From NCBI GenBank assembly GCA_027487815.1, contig JAIYCW010000042.1, positions 1 through 64,000 on the forward strand: DNA of 64,000 bases, read 5' to 3'. Source of the DNA: Burkholderiales bacterium (GTDB taxonomy: Bacteria > Pseudomonadota > Gammaproteobacteria > Burkholderiales > Burkholderiaceae_E). Positions 1 through 8,810 of this stretch are shown here, piece by piece (the first letter of the stretch is position 1; each line of letters starts with the position of its first letter). The notes under the pieces were generated by a model. The model was not told where the DNA came from. It made no database searches and saw only the letters and a list, made by a program, of their open reading frames with translations. The position numbers and the translations under genes are program-made.

Positions 1-756
1 ACCATCATCGCGCATGTGCCGATCACTCAAGGCATGGTGCAGGAAACTGGCGAATTCGAACTGGATGGTGTGACCTTTCCAGCGGCTGAAGTGGAGCTTG
101 AGTTTCTGGACCCGGCAGCCGAGGAAGAAGGTGCGGGTGGCGCGATGTTCCCCACCGGCAACATGATCGATACGCTTGAAGTTCCCGGCGTTGGCAAGTT
201 GCAAGCGACCATGATCAATGCAGGCATTCCCACCATCTTCGTGAATGCCCATGCTATCGGGTATCGCGGCACTGAGCTGCAGGAAGCGATCAACAGCGAT
301 CCGAAGGCATTGGCCATGTTTGAAACCATCCGGGCGCATGGTGCATTGCGCATGGGCCTGATAAAAGAGCTTGGCGAGGCTGCTTCACGTCAGCACACGC
401 CCAAGGTTGCTTTTGTCGCGCCACCGGAAAGCTATCTGTCTTCCAGCGGAAAATCAGTGGAGGGCAGCGATATTGATTTGCTGGTACGCGCCCTTTCCAT
501 GGGAAAACTGCACCACGCGATGATGGGCACAGCCGCGGTGGCCATTGGCACAGCCGCAGCGATTCCCGGCACGCTCGTCAATCTCGCTGCAGGCGGGGGA
601 GCCCGTGAAGCGGTGCGCTTTGGTCACCCCTCCGGCACCTTGCGGGTCGGTGCTCAGGCCACTCATGAGCAAGGTGAATGGGTAGTGAAAAAAGCCATCA
701 TGAGCCGCAGTGCGCGGGTATTGATGGAAGGCTGGGTGCGTGTTCCCGCCCTATGA
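1..756 (+). CDS. prpF: PrpF-family isomerase (5' end cut by window)
   Basis: The reading frame is open from base 1, so the start lies outside the window; about 251 C-terminal residues of a family of roughly 390 are visible. The sequence matches the second half of PrpF-type proteins, which catalyse cis-trans or double-bond isomerisation of unsaturated tricarboxylates (2-methylaconitate, 4-oxalomesaconate). Typical stretches are the glycine-rich GGAMFPTGNMIDTLEV, the NAGIPTIFVNA segment and the late GHPSGTLRVGA motif. The stop TGA overlaps the ATG of the next gene (ATGA), so the two are translationally coupled. No prpC or acnD is visible, so the substrate is open; a 4-oxalomesaconate tautomerase role is equally possible. 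Family call is firm, exact reaction is not. Confidence 0.85.
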   Translation, partial: TIIAHVPITQGMVQETGEFELDGVTFPAAEVELEFLDPAAEEEGAGGAMFPTGNMIDTLEVPGVGKLQATMINAGIPTIFVNAHAIGYRGTELQEAINSDPKALAMFETIRAHGALRMGLIKELGEAASRQHTPKVAFVAPPESYLSSSGKSVEGSDIDLLVRALSMGKLHHAMMGTAAVAIGTAAAIPGTLVNLAAGGGAREAVRFGHPSGTLRVGAQATHEQGEWVVKKAIMSRSARVLMEGWVRVPAL

Positions 757-1706
757 GCGCGCTGAATCCTGGTTCGGTACCGCGCACAATAAGCTGCGCG
801 TTTTCCGATGAAGCGATTGCGCGGCAGTGGGTGCAAGCTCTTCAAAAGCGCTTGCCGCCGAATATCGAAGCCAAGCTTTGGCAGCCCGATGCCCCACCGG
901 CCGACTATGCTGTAGCGTGGCATCCGTCGCAAGGGTTCCTCGATAGCCAGCCTAGGCTCAAAGCACTCTTTGTGGCAGGCGCAGGCGTGGATGCGGTCAC
1001 CGCACTTAAGCGTGCACCGGATTGCTTGCTGGTGCGAGTTGAGGATGCGGGCATGGGACTGCAAATGGCGCAATACGTCGCTTACGGTGCCTTGCGATTT
1101 GCGCGAGGCTTTGATGCCTATGAGGCTCAAGCGCAGCGTGCGCAATGGCGCGATCACCCCAGGCCTGATCTTGCCGACTTGCCGGTGGGGATCATGGGCG
1201 TAGGCGTGCTGGGCCTGACGATTGCCCATAGCCTGCAAGCCCTGGGTTTTCAAGTGCATGGCTGGGTTCGGACGCCACGCGGATCGCAGACCGTGCCAAT
1301 CTCTGCAGGGCATGATTCTCTTGAAGACTTCTTGCGCGCAACTCGTATCCTCGTGTGCGCGCTACCCCTCACCGTTGAAACCCAACAGATTATTAACGCC
1401 AGGCATCTGTCTGTTTTGCCTCGGGGTAGTTTTGTGATCAATGTCGCGCGTGGCGGGCATGTTGATGAGCCCGCATTGATCCAGGCTCTCGATAGCGGGC
1501 ACATCGCAGGAGCATTGCTCGATGTGTGCGCCATCGAGCCCGCCCCAGCCGACCATCCGTTTTGGACCCATCCGAAAATCAGGCTCACACCGCACATCGC
1601 TGCAAGCACCCTGCTTGACCCCTCTGCGGATCAAGTAGTCGAAAAAATCATGCGCCTGGAGCGTGGTGAAACCATCAGTGGAGTGGTTCAGGCGCGGGGC
1701 TATTAA
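753..1706 (+). CDS. ghrA: Glyoxylate/hydroxypyruvate reductase A-like 2-hydroxyacid dehydrogenase
   Basis: 317 residues. It reduces glyoxylate or hydroxypyruvate (or a related 2-oxoacid) with NAD(P)H in the cytoplasm. The nucleotide-binding loop GVGVLG is at residues 149-154. The catalytic triad of D-2-hydroxyacid dehydrogenases is in place: Arg233 (NVARGG), Glu262 (AIEPAP) and His281 (LTPHIAAST). The short N-terminal half and the GWVRTPR stretch after the Rossmann strand fit the GhrA branch rather than SerA. The frame is open further upstream, but ATG at 753 overlaps the prpF stop and removes a poor 25-residue extension, so I chose it. Its 3' end overlaps the convergent dabA by 32 bases. Substrate is inferred from family only. 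Confidence 0.85.
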   Translation: MSALNPGSVPRTISCAFSDEAIARQWVQALQKRLPPNIEAKLWQPDAPPADYAVAWHPSQGFLDSQPRLKALFVAGAGVDAVTALKRAPDCLLVRVEDAGMGLQMAQYVAYGALRFARGFDAYEAQAQRAQWRDHPRPDLADLPVGIMGVGVLGLTIAHSLQALGFQVHGWVRTPRGSQTVPISAGHDSLEDFLRATRILVCALPLTVETQQIINARHLSVLPRGSFVINVARGGHVDEPALIQALDSGHIAGALLDVCAIEPAPADHPFWTHPKIRLTPHIAASTLLDPSADQVVEKIMRLERGETISGVVQARGY

Positions 1707-4140
1707 ACGCCTGCCATTGGCCCTGATGAAAGCGGGTCGCCAAGCCGGTGGATTCATCTACCTGGAAAAGATAGATCCATTGATTGCTGACCAACTGCTC
1801 AACGATCGCGTGTTTCTTGATGATGGCTTCTATCTTGCTTTGAGGTGCCGCAATAAACACCGAAAGGCGCAAAGGCTCATGCATCCAGCGCTCGCCGTCA
1901 TGCACTGATTGCAGCGGCAGCCCAATGCGCAGATCACCACCATTGCCCTCAAACACCCCGATGCGCCCACCCACCACGTTGTGGAGCACCTTATTGCCGC
2001 TACCCAATCGCTCTGGATCGACGGTTGAAGCAAAGTATTGGAAGTTAATCCAGTGTGTCACCAGCATGGGTGCCGTCATGAGCAATTCGAGCACCGCGCT
2101 ATCGTTATCGCGCCGCCAATCATAGTCATGCAGAAAGCTGCGCCCCTGTAAGTCTATTGAGCGGGTCAACTCGCGTGGCCCAATGACAAAAGCCGCGTTG
2201 TTGGCCAAGCCCCATTCAGGGCGGGTGTGAGACCAATCACGAGCCCGCTCATTAATTGCAAGCTCAAGCGCTTTGCCGTCTTTAACCAGCGCGCCCAACC
2301 CGAGTGCAGGAGCACGCTCGGCACGCGCCACTTGGCCTGCCTTTAAAAGAATGTTTTGAAGCTCACGAAGATCTTCCCGATGAGAAGCCGGAATATCGGC
2401 GGTATCAAAGAGCAACATCAGGTCGGTTGTCGTGTTATGCAGTCCAGCTACAAACCAACAATCCGCAAGCGTAATCCCTTGATCGGCAAGGAGCTTGCGA
2501 ACCTCGGCATCGTTCAGCACCCCAGCCAACACCCGCGCATTCACCTCGCCGGTTTGACCGCAGCATGCCCCACAATCGAGCCCTGCAGCATGGGGATTAT
2601 TGGCAGTTTGGCTACCGTGGCCAGCAAGCAAAACCATGCGCGGAAAATTCTGCGTCATGCTCATTGCTCCCAACACCTTCCTCGCCAGATCGGCTTTGGC
2701 AGGAATATCCATACCGAGTAATTGCGGGCGGCAGTGTGCCGCTGCTGTAGCGCTCAATCCAGCCTGATCGATAGTGGGCATCACAAGCCCCGCAGATAAA
2801 CTATTGCGCGCCAAACCTGCGGCATAGGCCAGCCCGGCCGTTTCCACATAACTGAAAGCAGCACCCGGCAACAAGCTCAAACGCTGCCGTCTCGCAACCT
2901 CAGACAAGTGAATTTGCCGCTCCCCAACAAGCGCTTGTGTCGCTTCAGGGCTTTGCATCTCGTCGCTAACCTCAATGGCTGGGGCCAGTAAGCCGGGCAA
3001 CTGCGGTCGACGTGCAGTCGTGCCCTGGGGCGTATATGCAATCGGCAATCCGAAGAACCCTGCAAACCCGGAGGTTTCGATGACGGGAGAGGCTTGTTCC
3101 AGCGCGCGCCTGAACACCTCGGAGCGAACATCAATACAAAACACGGCCTTGAACTGCACCTCGGCTTGCGTCATCACCTCATCAGCAGTGCTCGCCATTG
3201 CCCGCGCTCGAGCGGCATTCTTCAGCCCCTGGCTGATGTGATGTTGATAGGCAAATTCGCAGGCCCGCAACCAAATCCCATCGCTGCTTTGCGCTTTGGC
3301 CTCGCCAAGGACATGACTGCGCCAGCCACGCCAAGTGGTTTGCAAGGCAAACACACTGCTCGCAGCATCGCGCTTGCCATCATCAAGCAGGCTTTCCCAA
3401 GCCAGGCCAATGGCCAGCAGATCGCGCGCGTATTCATTGGACTTGTTTTCAAAGGCAGCTTGCCACCTTTCATAAGCACACCACGAGGCCCAACCATGCA
3501 AGGGAGCCAACACCGCATCGAAGTAAGGCTCAAGCCAATCGCTCTCTATACCAAGCTGGGTCACTGCCTGCTCCAACATCTGCTCAGCTTGGAGAGGCAG
3601 CTTGATCGCCTTATCCCGCAAGCCCTTTTGACCCAATAACAAACCTAGCCCACGATCCGCATTGATGGCTTTGCGCCAAGCGCGATACAAGCTGCTTTTA
3701 TCGGTCATGGACCACTGTGCTTGCTCGGCGTCAAAAAAGGCCGCACACACCTGACTGATCTGATGCGTGACCACGCTTCGGCAAGCTGGCAATCGGCTGA
3801 GATCCCGGCGCGCATCCAGAATATCTGCGAGGATCGGCAAAGCTTGCACGCTATGTGCCCCCTTTAATGCACTGATCAACTCTTCGGCCGTGCGGGGATC
3901 ATCGTATTCAGCCAATGCCGCGCTCAGGTGCGAGCGCTTCACGATTCCGGCGTCCCAGGCCCGCTGGAAGTGTCCATGGTCCGGCATAAGGCGTTGCCCC
4001 TTAACGCTCGCGGCCCATGCCGCGACATCATGCATGGGGCGATCAACATGCCCCCACATTGGATTGACCGCAATGAACTGATCTAAAGGCCAGGTCGGCG
4101 CTATTTTCTGAACTACTTTTTCAACAGATGAATGAAGCAT
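1675..4140 (-). CDS. dabA: DabA, putative inorganic carbon transporter subunit (DUF2309)
   Basis: 821 residues from the ATG at 4140. DabA is the cytoplasmic, beta-carbonic-anhydrase-like subunit of the DAB system, which couples the membrane ion gradient to CO2 hydration and bicarbonate build-up. The four zinc/active-site residues known for DabA are recognisable: Cys335 and Asp337 in FCIDVRSE, His508 in AGHGSQTANNP and Cys523 in LDCGACCG. The family's N-terminal block IAPTWPLDQFIAVNPMWG begins 13 residues after this start. A longer frame from an ATG at 4296 would add 52 Ser-rich residues and overlap dabB by 100 bases, which I think less likely; neither start has a strong ribosome site. It follows dabB in one operon. 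A role outside autotrophs is inferred. Confidence 0.88.
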   Translation of the reverse strand: MLHSSVEKVVQKIAPTWPLDQFIAVNPMWGHVDRPMHDVAAWAASVKGQRLMPDHGHFQRAWDAGIVKRSHLSAALAEYDDPRTAEELISALKGAHSVQALPILADILDARRDLSRLPACRSVVTHQISQVCAAFFDAEQAQWSMTDKSSLYRAWRKAINADRGLGLLLGQKGLRDKAIKLPLQAEQMLEQAVTQLGIESDWLEPYFDAVLAPLHGWASWCAYERWQAAFENKSNEYARDLLAIGLAWESLLDDGKRDAASSVFALQTTWRGWRSHVLGEAKAQSSDGIWLRACEFAYQHHISQGLKNAARARAMASTADEVMTQAEVQFKAVFCIDVRSEVFRRALEQASPVIETSGFAGFFGLPIAYTPQGTTARRPQLPGLLAPAIEVSDEMQSPEATQALVGERQIHLSEVARRQRLSLLPGAAFSYVETAGLAYAAGLARNSLSAGLVMPTIDQAGLSATAAAHCRPQLLGMDIPAKADLARKVLGAMSMTQNFPRMVLLAGHGSQTANNPHAAGLDCGACCGQTGEVNARVLAGVLNDAEVRKLLADQGITLADCWFVAGLHNTTTDLMLLFDTADIPASHREDLRELQNILLKAGQVARAERAPALGLGALVKDGKALELAINERARDWSHTRPEWGLANNAAFVIGPRELTRSIDLQGRSFLHDYDWRRDNDSAVLELLMTAPMLVTHWINFQYFASTVDPERLGSGNKVLHNVVGGRIGVFEGNGGDLRIGLPLQSVHDGERWMHEPLRLSVFIAAPQSKIEAIIKKHAIVEQLVSNQWIYLFQVDESTGLATRFHQGQWQAFNSPAPEPLH

Positions 4141-4196
4141 GACGGCGCGCTCAATAAATGAATGACTGGAAACAGACTGCAATGAACTGGCGGTAT

Positions 4197-5804
4197 TCAA
4201 ACCGACCTCATCAATGAAGGAAGTGCTGGCGCTATCTTTTGACTTGAACCAGCCGGTGGGCGCGGCATTTGAACCGGCCAAAGCCGAAAGGTCCATCGCG
4301 TGAAGACTTCATCGAGGTAAAACCCTCCATACACCCAGGGGTAGGCCTGCTCGGCGAGTGGTGATTGGCGAAAGCCGTGCAAGATCACCTGGGCGACGTA
4401 CAGCAGGGCCGAACAAACCACCGCCCAAACCATCCACCCGGAGTGCAGCGACTGCGAGCTCAAGCCCAATGGCGCAACGATCCAGTGCATCAGCAGATAG
4501 ACCAGGCCAAGCCCAATCACAAGAGCCAAGCCCTTGGCCAGTCCACCTATCCGGGGGCTCGAAACGAGCCAAAGCAGCGGTGCCCAAGCCAGGCTCAGAA
4601 TCAAGATCCACCCCGGAGCGATGACTGACGCACCAAGCGCAGTATTTGCCCAGGTAAAAAGCGCAGTAAGACCCACCAAACTCAACACAGGCGCACACAC
4701 CAGCATCAACCAATGCGGCGCTCCTTGTGCAAGCACCGTGGGTTGCAAGGCCGTTAACCTGGCTTCATGAACCCGACTTCCTGCGCTCAAAAAGGCATGG
4801 GCCTTGTAAAGGGAATGCCCCAACAGATGCAGGAAGGCCAGATCGTAAAGCCCCAAACCGCAGGTCATGATCATGAACCCCATCTGTGCGCAGGTCGACC
4901 ATGCCAGCCGCACCTTGATGCTGATCCGGGTCATCATCACAAGCGCTGCTGCAAGTGCTGTCAAGCTTCCCATCACCACCAGCATGCCCTGGGCAACACC
5001 GGCTTGTTCAAACAAGCCCGCCATGCGGATCAAGGCAAACCCGCCCAGGTTAACTACCCCGGCATGCAGCAATGCCGACACCGGCGTGGGCGCCTCCATC
5101 ACTTGAATCAACCAGCCATGAGCAGGCAGCAACGCAGACTTCAGGATCACACCGATGGCCATCAGCGCAAGACCCCACTGTGCGGACGCTTGCGCAAGCG
5201 CATCCGATTGGGCAAGAGCGGAAATTGAAAAGCTACCGGCTGCCGAATACACCAGCAACGCACCACCAAGCATCATGATTTCTGCGAGGCGGCTAGCCAA
5301 AAACTTCTTGTGCGCCGCGAGCACAGCGCCGGGCCGCTTGGAGTAAAACATCAGCAAGCGATGCAGACTAAAACTTGTCACGCTCCAGGCAGCAATCAAC
5401 ACTAGCATGTTGTCTGCAGCCGCCACCACAAACACCGCAGCGAGGGTAAAGAGAAACGCGCTGATATAGGCAGGCTGATTCGCTTCGCCCTGCAGGTAGG
5501 TGCGTGAATAGTTGAGGATCACCAGGCCGAGAAAAGCCACCAGCAGCACCATCGAAGTGGCCAGCAAATCGACCTTCAATCCCCACATCGGGGTGAGCGC
5601 GAGCGTTTCTGCGCTGCCCCACAAAGTGGATACAGCAAGACCAAAAAGCGCCAGCGCGATCACGAACCCCGCGGATGCATTGGCCATCGCCACTTGCCAG
5701 GCCCGCTTCAGGCTAACGCCTGGTAGTCGAGCCATCAGGGCAGCACCGATGGTGAGAAGGACAAGTATTAGAAACACTTGGGGCAGAAGAGCGAGCTGGG
5801 CCAT
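4197..5804 (-). CDS. dabB: DabB, NuoL-like membrane subunit of the DAB system
   Basis: 535 residues and strongly hydrophobic throughout, with well over ten predicted membrane spans. It belongs to the proton-conducting membrane transporter family (NuoL/MrpA-like). The family core is clear: a lysine span KSALLPAHGWLIQVMEAPTP followed by the PVSALLHAGVV helix, which in complex I carries the ion-translocating residues. No other nuo or mrp genes are nearby, and the next gene on the same strand is DabA, so this is the DAB coupling subunit rather than part of complex I or an Mrp antiporter. It is divergent from a LysR gene with a 71-base gap, the usual position for a dedicated regulator. Confidence 0.88.
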   Translation of the reverse strand: MAQLALLPQVFLILVLLTIGAALMARLPGVSLKRAWQVAMANASAGFVIALALFGLAVSTLWGSAETLALTPMWGLKVDLLATSMVLLVAFLGLVILNYSRTYLQGEANQPAYISAFLFTLAAVFVVAAADNMLVLIAAWSVTSFSLHRLLMFYSKRPGAVLAAHKKFLASRLAEIMMLGGALLVYSAAGSFSISALAQSDALAQASAQWGLALMAIGVILKSALLPAHGWLIQVMEAPTPVSALLHAGVVNLGGFALIRMAGLFEQAGVAQGMLVVMGSLTALAAALVMMTRISIKVRLAWSTCAQMGFMIMTCGLGLYDLAFLHLLGHSLYKAHAFLSAGSRVHEARLTALQPTVLAQGAPHWLMLVCAPVLSLVGLTALFTWANTALGASVIAPGWILILSLAWAPLLWLVSSPRIGGLAKGLALVIGLGLVYLLMHWIVAPLGLSSQSLHSGWMVWAVVCSALLYVAQVILHGFRQSPLAEQAYPWVYGGFYLDEVFTRWTFRLWPVQMPRPPAGSSQKIAPALPSLMRSV

Positions 5805-5875
5805 GGCAAGATCACTGGAATAGTTGGAATGGGCGCAGTATCCAGTACGCGATTAGTTCCGTAAAATACATATTT

Positions 5876-6820
5876 ATGAAGAAATCCATACAAAAAAGCG
5901 AACTACTGCAGGCCAGCCGAATCAACTATCACCACCTGCATTACTTCTGGGCAGTCGCCAAGGAGGGCAACCTCACCCGCACCGCCGAGCTGTTGCACGT
6001 TTCCCAATCGGCCTTGTCTGCGCAGATCAAGCAACTTGAAACCCAGCTGGGGCTGACGCTTTTTACGCGCGAAGGCAGACGATTGGTGATCACTGAGGCC
6101 GGGCAAATGGTGCTGCGCCATGCGGAAGGAATTTTCGCGATGGGTGCCGAGCTGATTGCATCTGTGGAGGGGCAGGGCCAAGCGACCAGGCAAAAACTGC
6201 GAATCGGAAGCGTGGCCACCTTGTCGCGCAACTTTCAGGAAAATTTGTTGCGCCCGGTGCTGGCTGATGACGCAGTGCAGCTCAGCCTTGAATCGGGCAC
6301 GCTTGATGAATTACTCGCGCGCCTGATTGTTCACAAGCTCGACCTGGTGTTATCCAATCGACCGGTCGCTCGCGATGCCGAGCATCCGTGGCGCTGCCGA
6401 AGGATCGCCAGGCAACCGGTGATACTTGTCGGGCCCGGCAAGTCCAAGCCCGCCCGGCCATTCCGGTTCCCACAAGATGCTCAGGGCCAGGATATTGTCC
6501 TGCCGGGGCAAAGCAGCGATATTCGATCCCGCTTCGATAGCCTGTGCGAGCAGCTTGGTTTGCAGATGCGGGTGCGGGCCGAGGTGGAGGATATGGCCAT
6601 GCTGCGCCTCATTGCCCGCGATAGTGGAGCGCTCGCATTGGTGCCCGGAGTTGTGGTGCAAGATGAGCTTAAAAGCGGGGTCTTGCGCGAGCTTTGCCGA
6701 GTGCCTCAGGTGGAGGAGAGTTTTTACGCGATCACTGTGCCGCGCAAACTTGAGCCCCCTGCGCTCAAAACCCTCTTGCACCCCCAGGACCGAAACCAGC
6801 CGAGCCAGGCGCTAGAATGA
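5876..6820 (+). CDS. LysR-family transcriptional regulator, divergent from dabBA
   Basis: 314 residues. The N-terminal winged helix-turn-helix (about 17-76) reads INYHHLHYFWAVAKEGNL and SQSALSAQIKQLE. This is the NhaR-like branch of LysR proteins, which often regulate ion or carbon-related transport. The rest is a periplasmic-binding-type effector domain. The start ATG at 5876 lies 71 bases from the dabB start on the other strand, so it probably controls dabBA and itself from that shared region. A TAAAAT box lies a short way upstream of the start, but I could not find a convincing -35 or a clear LysR palindrome. The monooxygenase gene follows after 35 bases and may be co-transcribed. The effector is unknown. 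Confidence 0.85.
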   Translation: MKKSIQKSELLQASRINYHHLHYFWAVAKEGNLTRTAELLHVSQSALSAQIKQLETQLGLTLFTREGRRLVITEAGQMVLRHAEGIFAMGAELIASVEGQGQATRQKLRIGSVATLSRNFQENLLRPVLADDAVQLSLESGTLDELLARLIVHKLDLVLSNRPVARDAEHPWRCRRIARQPVILVGPGKSKPARPFRFPQDAQGQDIVLPGQSSDIRSRFDSLCEQLGLQMRVRAEVEDMAMLRLIARDSGALALVPGVVVQDELKSGVLRELCRVPQVEESFYAITVPRKLEPPALKTLLHPQDRNQPSQALE

Positions 6821-6855
6821 GTTGAGTCCATCTCTGGGCACCTACCGATTCTGAA

Positions 6856-8586
6856 ATGCATCAACCCCTGTCCACCCCCCGCCCCTCGATCTACTACCCC
6901 TACCGGGTCTTTGAGGCCTGGTTACCCACTAAAGACCAAGGCCAGCATGAACACTACCAGCCTGCACGAGTAGTGATCGTCGGGAGCGGCCCTGTTGGTC
7001 TCACCACAGCGCTGGAACTGGCCCGGCATGGTGTTGCGAGCATCGTGCTGGAAAGCGAACTTCAGGTCTCAGAAGGCAGCCGGGCGATTGTCTTTACCCG
7101 CCGCTCGATGGAGATCATGCAGCAAGTGGGGATAGCCCGTCGGGTCACGGAAGCTTGCTTGCCCTGGCGCTTTGGTAACTCCTATTTTCGCGGGCAACAC
7201 GTCTATCGGATGCAGGCGGCGCATAGCGAGCATGAGCGCTTTTCCCCAATGAATAATCTGCAGCAGCAATATGTAGAGGAGTATCTACTGGAGGCCTGCT
7301 CGGCACAGCCCTTAATCGAAGTGCGTTGGGGCAATCGGCTCAATGCTCTTCACCAGCATGATGATCATGTTGTGCTCAGCATCGTCACCCCTGCAGGGCT
7401 CTATGACTTACAGGCATCATGGGTCGTAGCCGCAGACGGCGCGCGCTCAAGCATTCGCAGCCACATGGGCCTGAAGATGCAGGGAGCTTCTTACGAAGGC
7501 CGGTTTGTGATTGCTGATATTCGCTGCGACCTGCCCTTTCCCACCGAGCGGCAGGCGTTTTTTGATCCGCCCTGGAATCCCGGCAATACCGTGTTGCTGC
7601 ATCGCGAGCCCCATGGCATCTGGCGCGTCGACTATCAGGTGCCAGCCCATGAAACCGATGCCCAGGCACTTGATCCAACCAGCTTGAGCACCCGTATCAA
7701 CGCCATCCTTGAGCAGGTGGGGCAAGCCGGCAAGCCATGGGAGATGGATTGGAGCTCTGTGTATTCCGCACGAACACTCACCCTTGAGAGCTATCTGCAT
7801 GGTCGAGTGCTATTTGCCGGTGATGCAGCACATTTGCTCCCGATCTTTGGAGTGCGCGGTGCGAATACCGGCTTTCAGGATGCGCAGGCGCTGGGCTGGC
7901 AACTCGGGATGGTCGCTCGCGGGGTCGCCTCGCCTCAATTGCTCGAGAACTATAGCCGGGAGCGCGTGGGAGCCGCCAAGGAAATCATCACTGAGGCAGG
8001 CAAGAGCACTCGCTTCATGACACCGCCCAGCCATGGATTTCGACTGCTGCGCGATGCAGTGCTTTCGCTTAGCCTGACGCAGGAGTTTGTGCGCCCGCTT
8101 TATCATTGGCGAACCTCGCGTCCTCATGAGTATCGCGATTCATGGCTCAACGCGAGCGACGACGATACGGCGATGTTTGCCTCCGGCCCCGGCCATGGTG
8201 CACCACCCCAAAACATCAAGCTTGGTGAAGCTAACTATCTGCTGGATCACCTCGGAGGCGGATTTGATCTGCTGATTCATATTGGCCCTGCAGCGCTATC
8301 ACCAGACCTTCGCGAAGCCATTGATCAGCTGGGTCAACAGGGTATTGCAGTCAGGCTGATTACAGTTGGTTCACACCCGCCGCTCCTTGGAAGCGACATC
8401 CATCTTGATGATCCCGAGAGCGCCTTGAGGAACGCCTATGGGCTTCACGAAATCGGCAGCGCTTATCTGTTTCGGCCCGATCAGCATATTTGTGCGCGCT
8501 GGAAAACTTTAAGCGGCGCGCGACTCAAGCATGCGATCTACCAAGCCCTACTTTTGAATCGCCCTTCACCAGAAAAAACATCATGA
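6856..8586 (+). CDS. FAD-dependent aromatic monooxygenase (MhpA/PheA-TfdB type)
   Basis: 576 residues, a group A flavoprotein hydroxylase. It shows the FAD-binding GSGPVG loop (43-48), the DG motif (AADGARSS, Asp195-Gly196) and the GD motif (FAGDAAHLLP, Gly323-Asp324). After these comes the C-terminal thioredoxin-like dimerisation domain typical of phenol and 3-(3-hydroxyphenyl)propionate hydroxylases. About 37 residues precede the Rossmann fold, slightly longer than usual, so a later start cannot be excluded. It would hydroxylate a phenolic ring using NAD(P)H and O2. The last codon overlaps the start of a DUF2783 gene (ATGA), a coupled pair. No ring-cleavage dioxygenase is adjacent, so the substrate cannot be named. 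Confidence 0.88.
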   Translation: MHQPLSTPRPSIYYPYRVFEAWLPTKDQGQHEHYQPARVVIVGSGPVGLTTALELARHGVASIVLESELQVSEGSRAIVFTRRSMEIMQQVGIARRVTEACLPWRFGNSYFRGQHVYRMQAAHSEHERFSPMNNLQQQYVEEYLLEACSAQPLIEVRWGNRLNALHQHDDHVVLSIVTPAGLYDLQASWVVAADGARSSIRSHMGLKMQGASYEGRFVIADIRCDLPFPTERQAFFDPPWNPGNTVLLHREPHGIWRVDYQVPAHETDAQALDPTSLSTRINAILEQVGQAGKPWEMDWSSVYSARTLTLESYLHGRVLFAGDAAHLLPIFGVRGANTGFQDAQALGWQLGMVARGVASPQLLENYSRERVGAAKEIITEAGKSTRFMTPPSHGFRLLRDAVLSLSLTQEFVRPLYHWRTSRPHEYRDSWLNASDDDTAMFASGPGHGAPPQNIKLGEANYLLDHLGGGFDLLIHIGPAALSPDLREAIDQLGQQGIAVRLITVGSHPPLLGSDIHLDDPESALRNAYGLHEIGSAYLFRPDQHICARWKTLSGARLKHAIYQALLLNRPSPEKTS

Positions 8587-8810
8587 CCCCCACCCTCACT
8601 ATTGATGGGCTTGAAGAAGTTTATGATCAACTCGCTCAAGCGATCGATCAGGCTGGCAAGCAACATGCCGAGTTGTTTTTGGTGAAGTTGGCCTTGCTTA
8701 GCGCCAAGCAGCTTGGCGATGCATCGGTGTTTGGCGAGCTTATTGAGACTGCCTTGCTCGATCTCGCTGATCCCGAAACTGTGCAGGCGTCAATCCCAGG
8801 CGGCGCTTGA
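8583..8810 (+). CDS. DUF2783 small protein coupled to the monooxygenase
   Basis: 75 residues, acidic and mostly helical by composition (LEEVYDQLAQAIDQ, AELFLVKLALLSAKQLG). It resembles the DUF2783 family of small proteins found beside flavin-dependent monooxygenases; no function is established. The ATG at 8583 overlaps the monooxygenase stop, so the two are translationally coupled and likely act together, perhaps as an accessory or stabilising subunit (inference). Its last 71 bases overlap the 3' end of the convergent AraC gene in a different frame on the other strand. A frame opening earlier at 8490 exists but lies inside the monooxygenase and is not preferred. Confidence 0.75.
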   Translation: MTPTLTIDGLEEVYDQLAQAIDQAGKQHAELFLVKLALLSAKQLGDASVFGELIETALLDLADPETVQASIPGGA

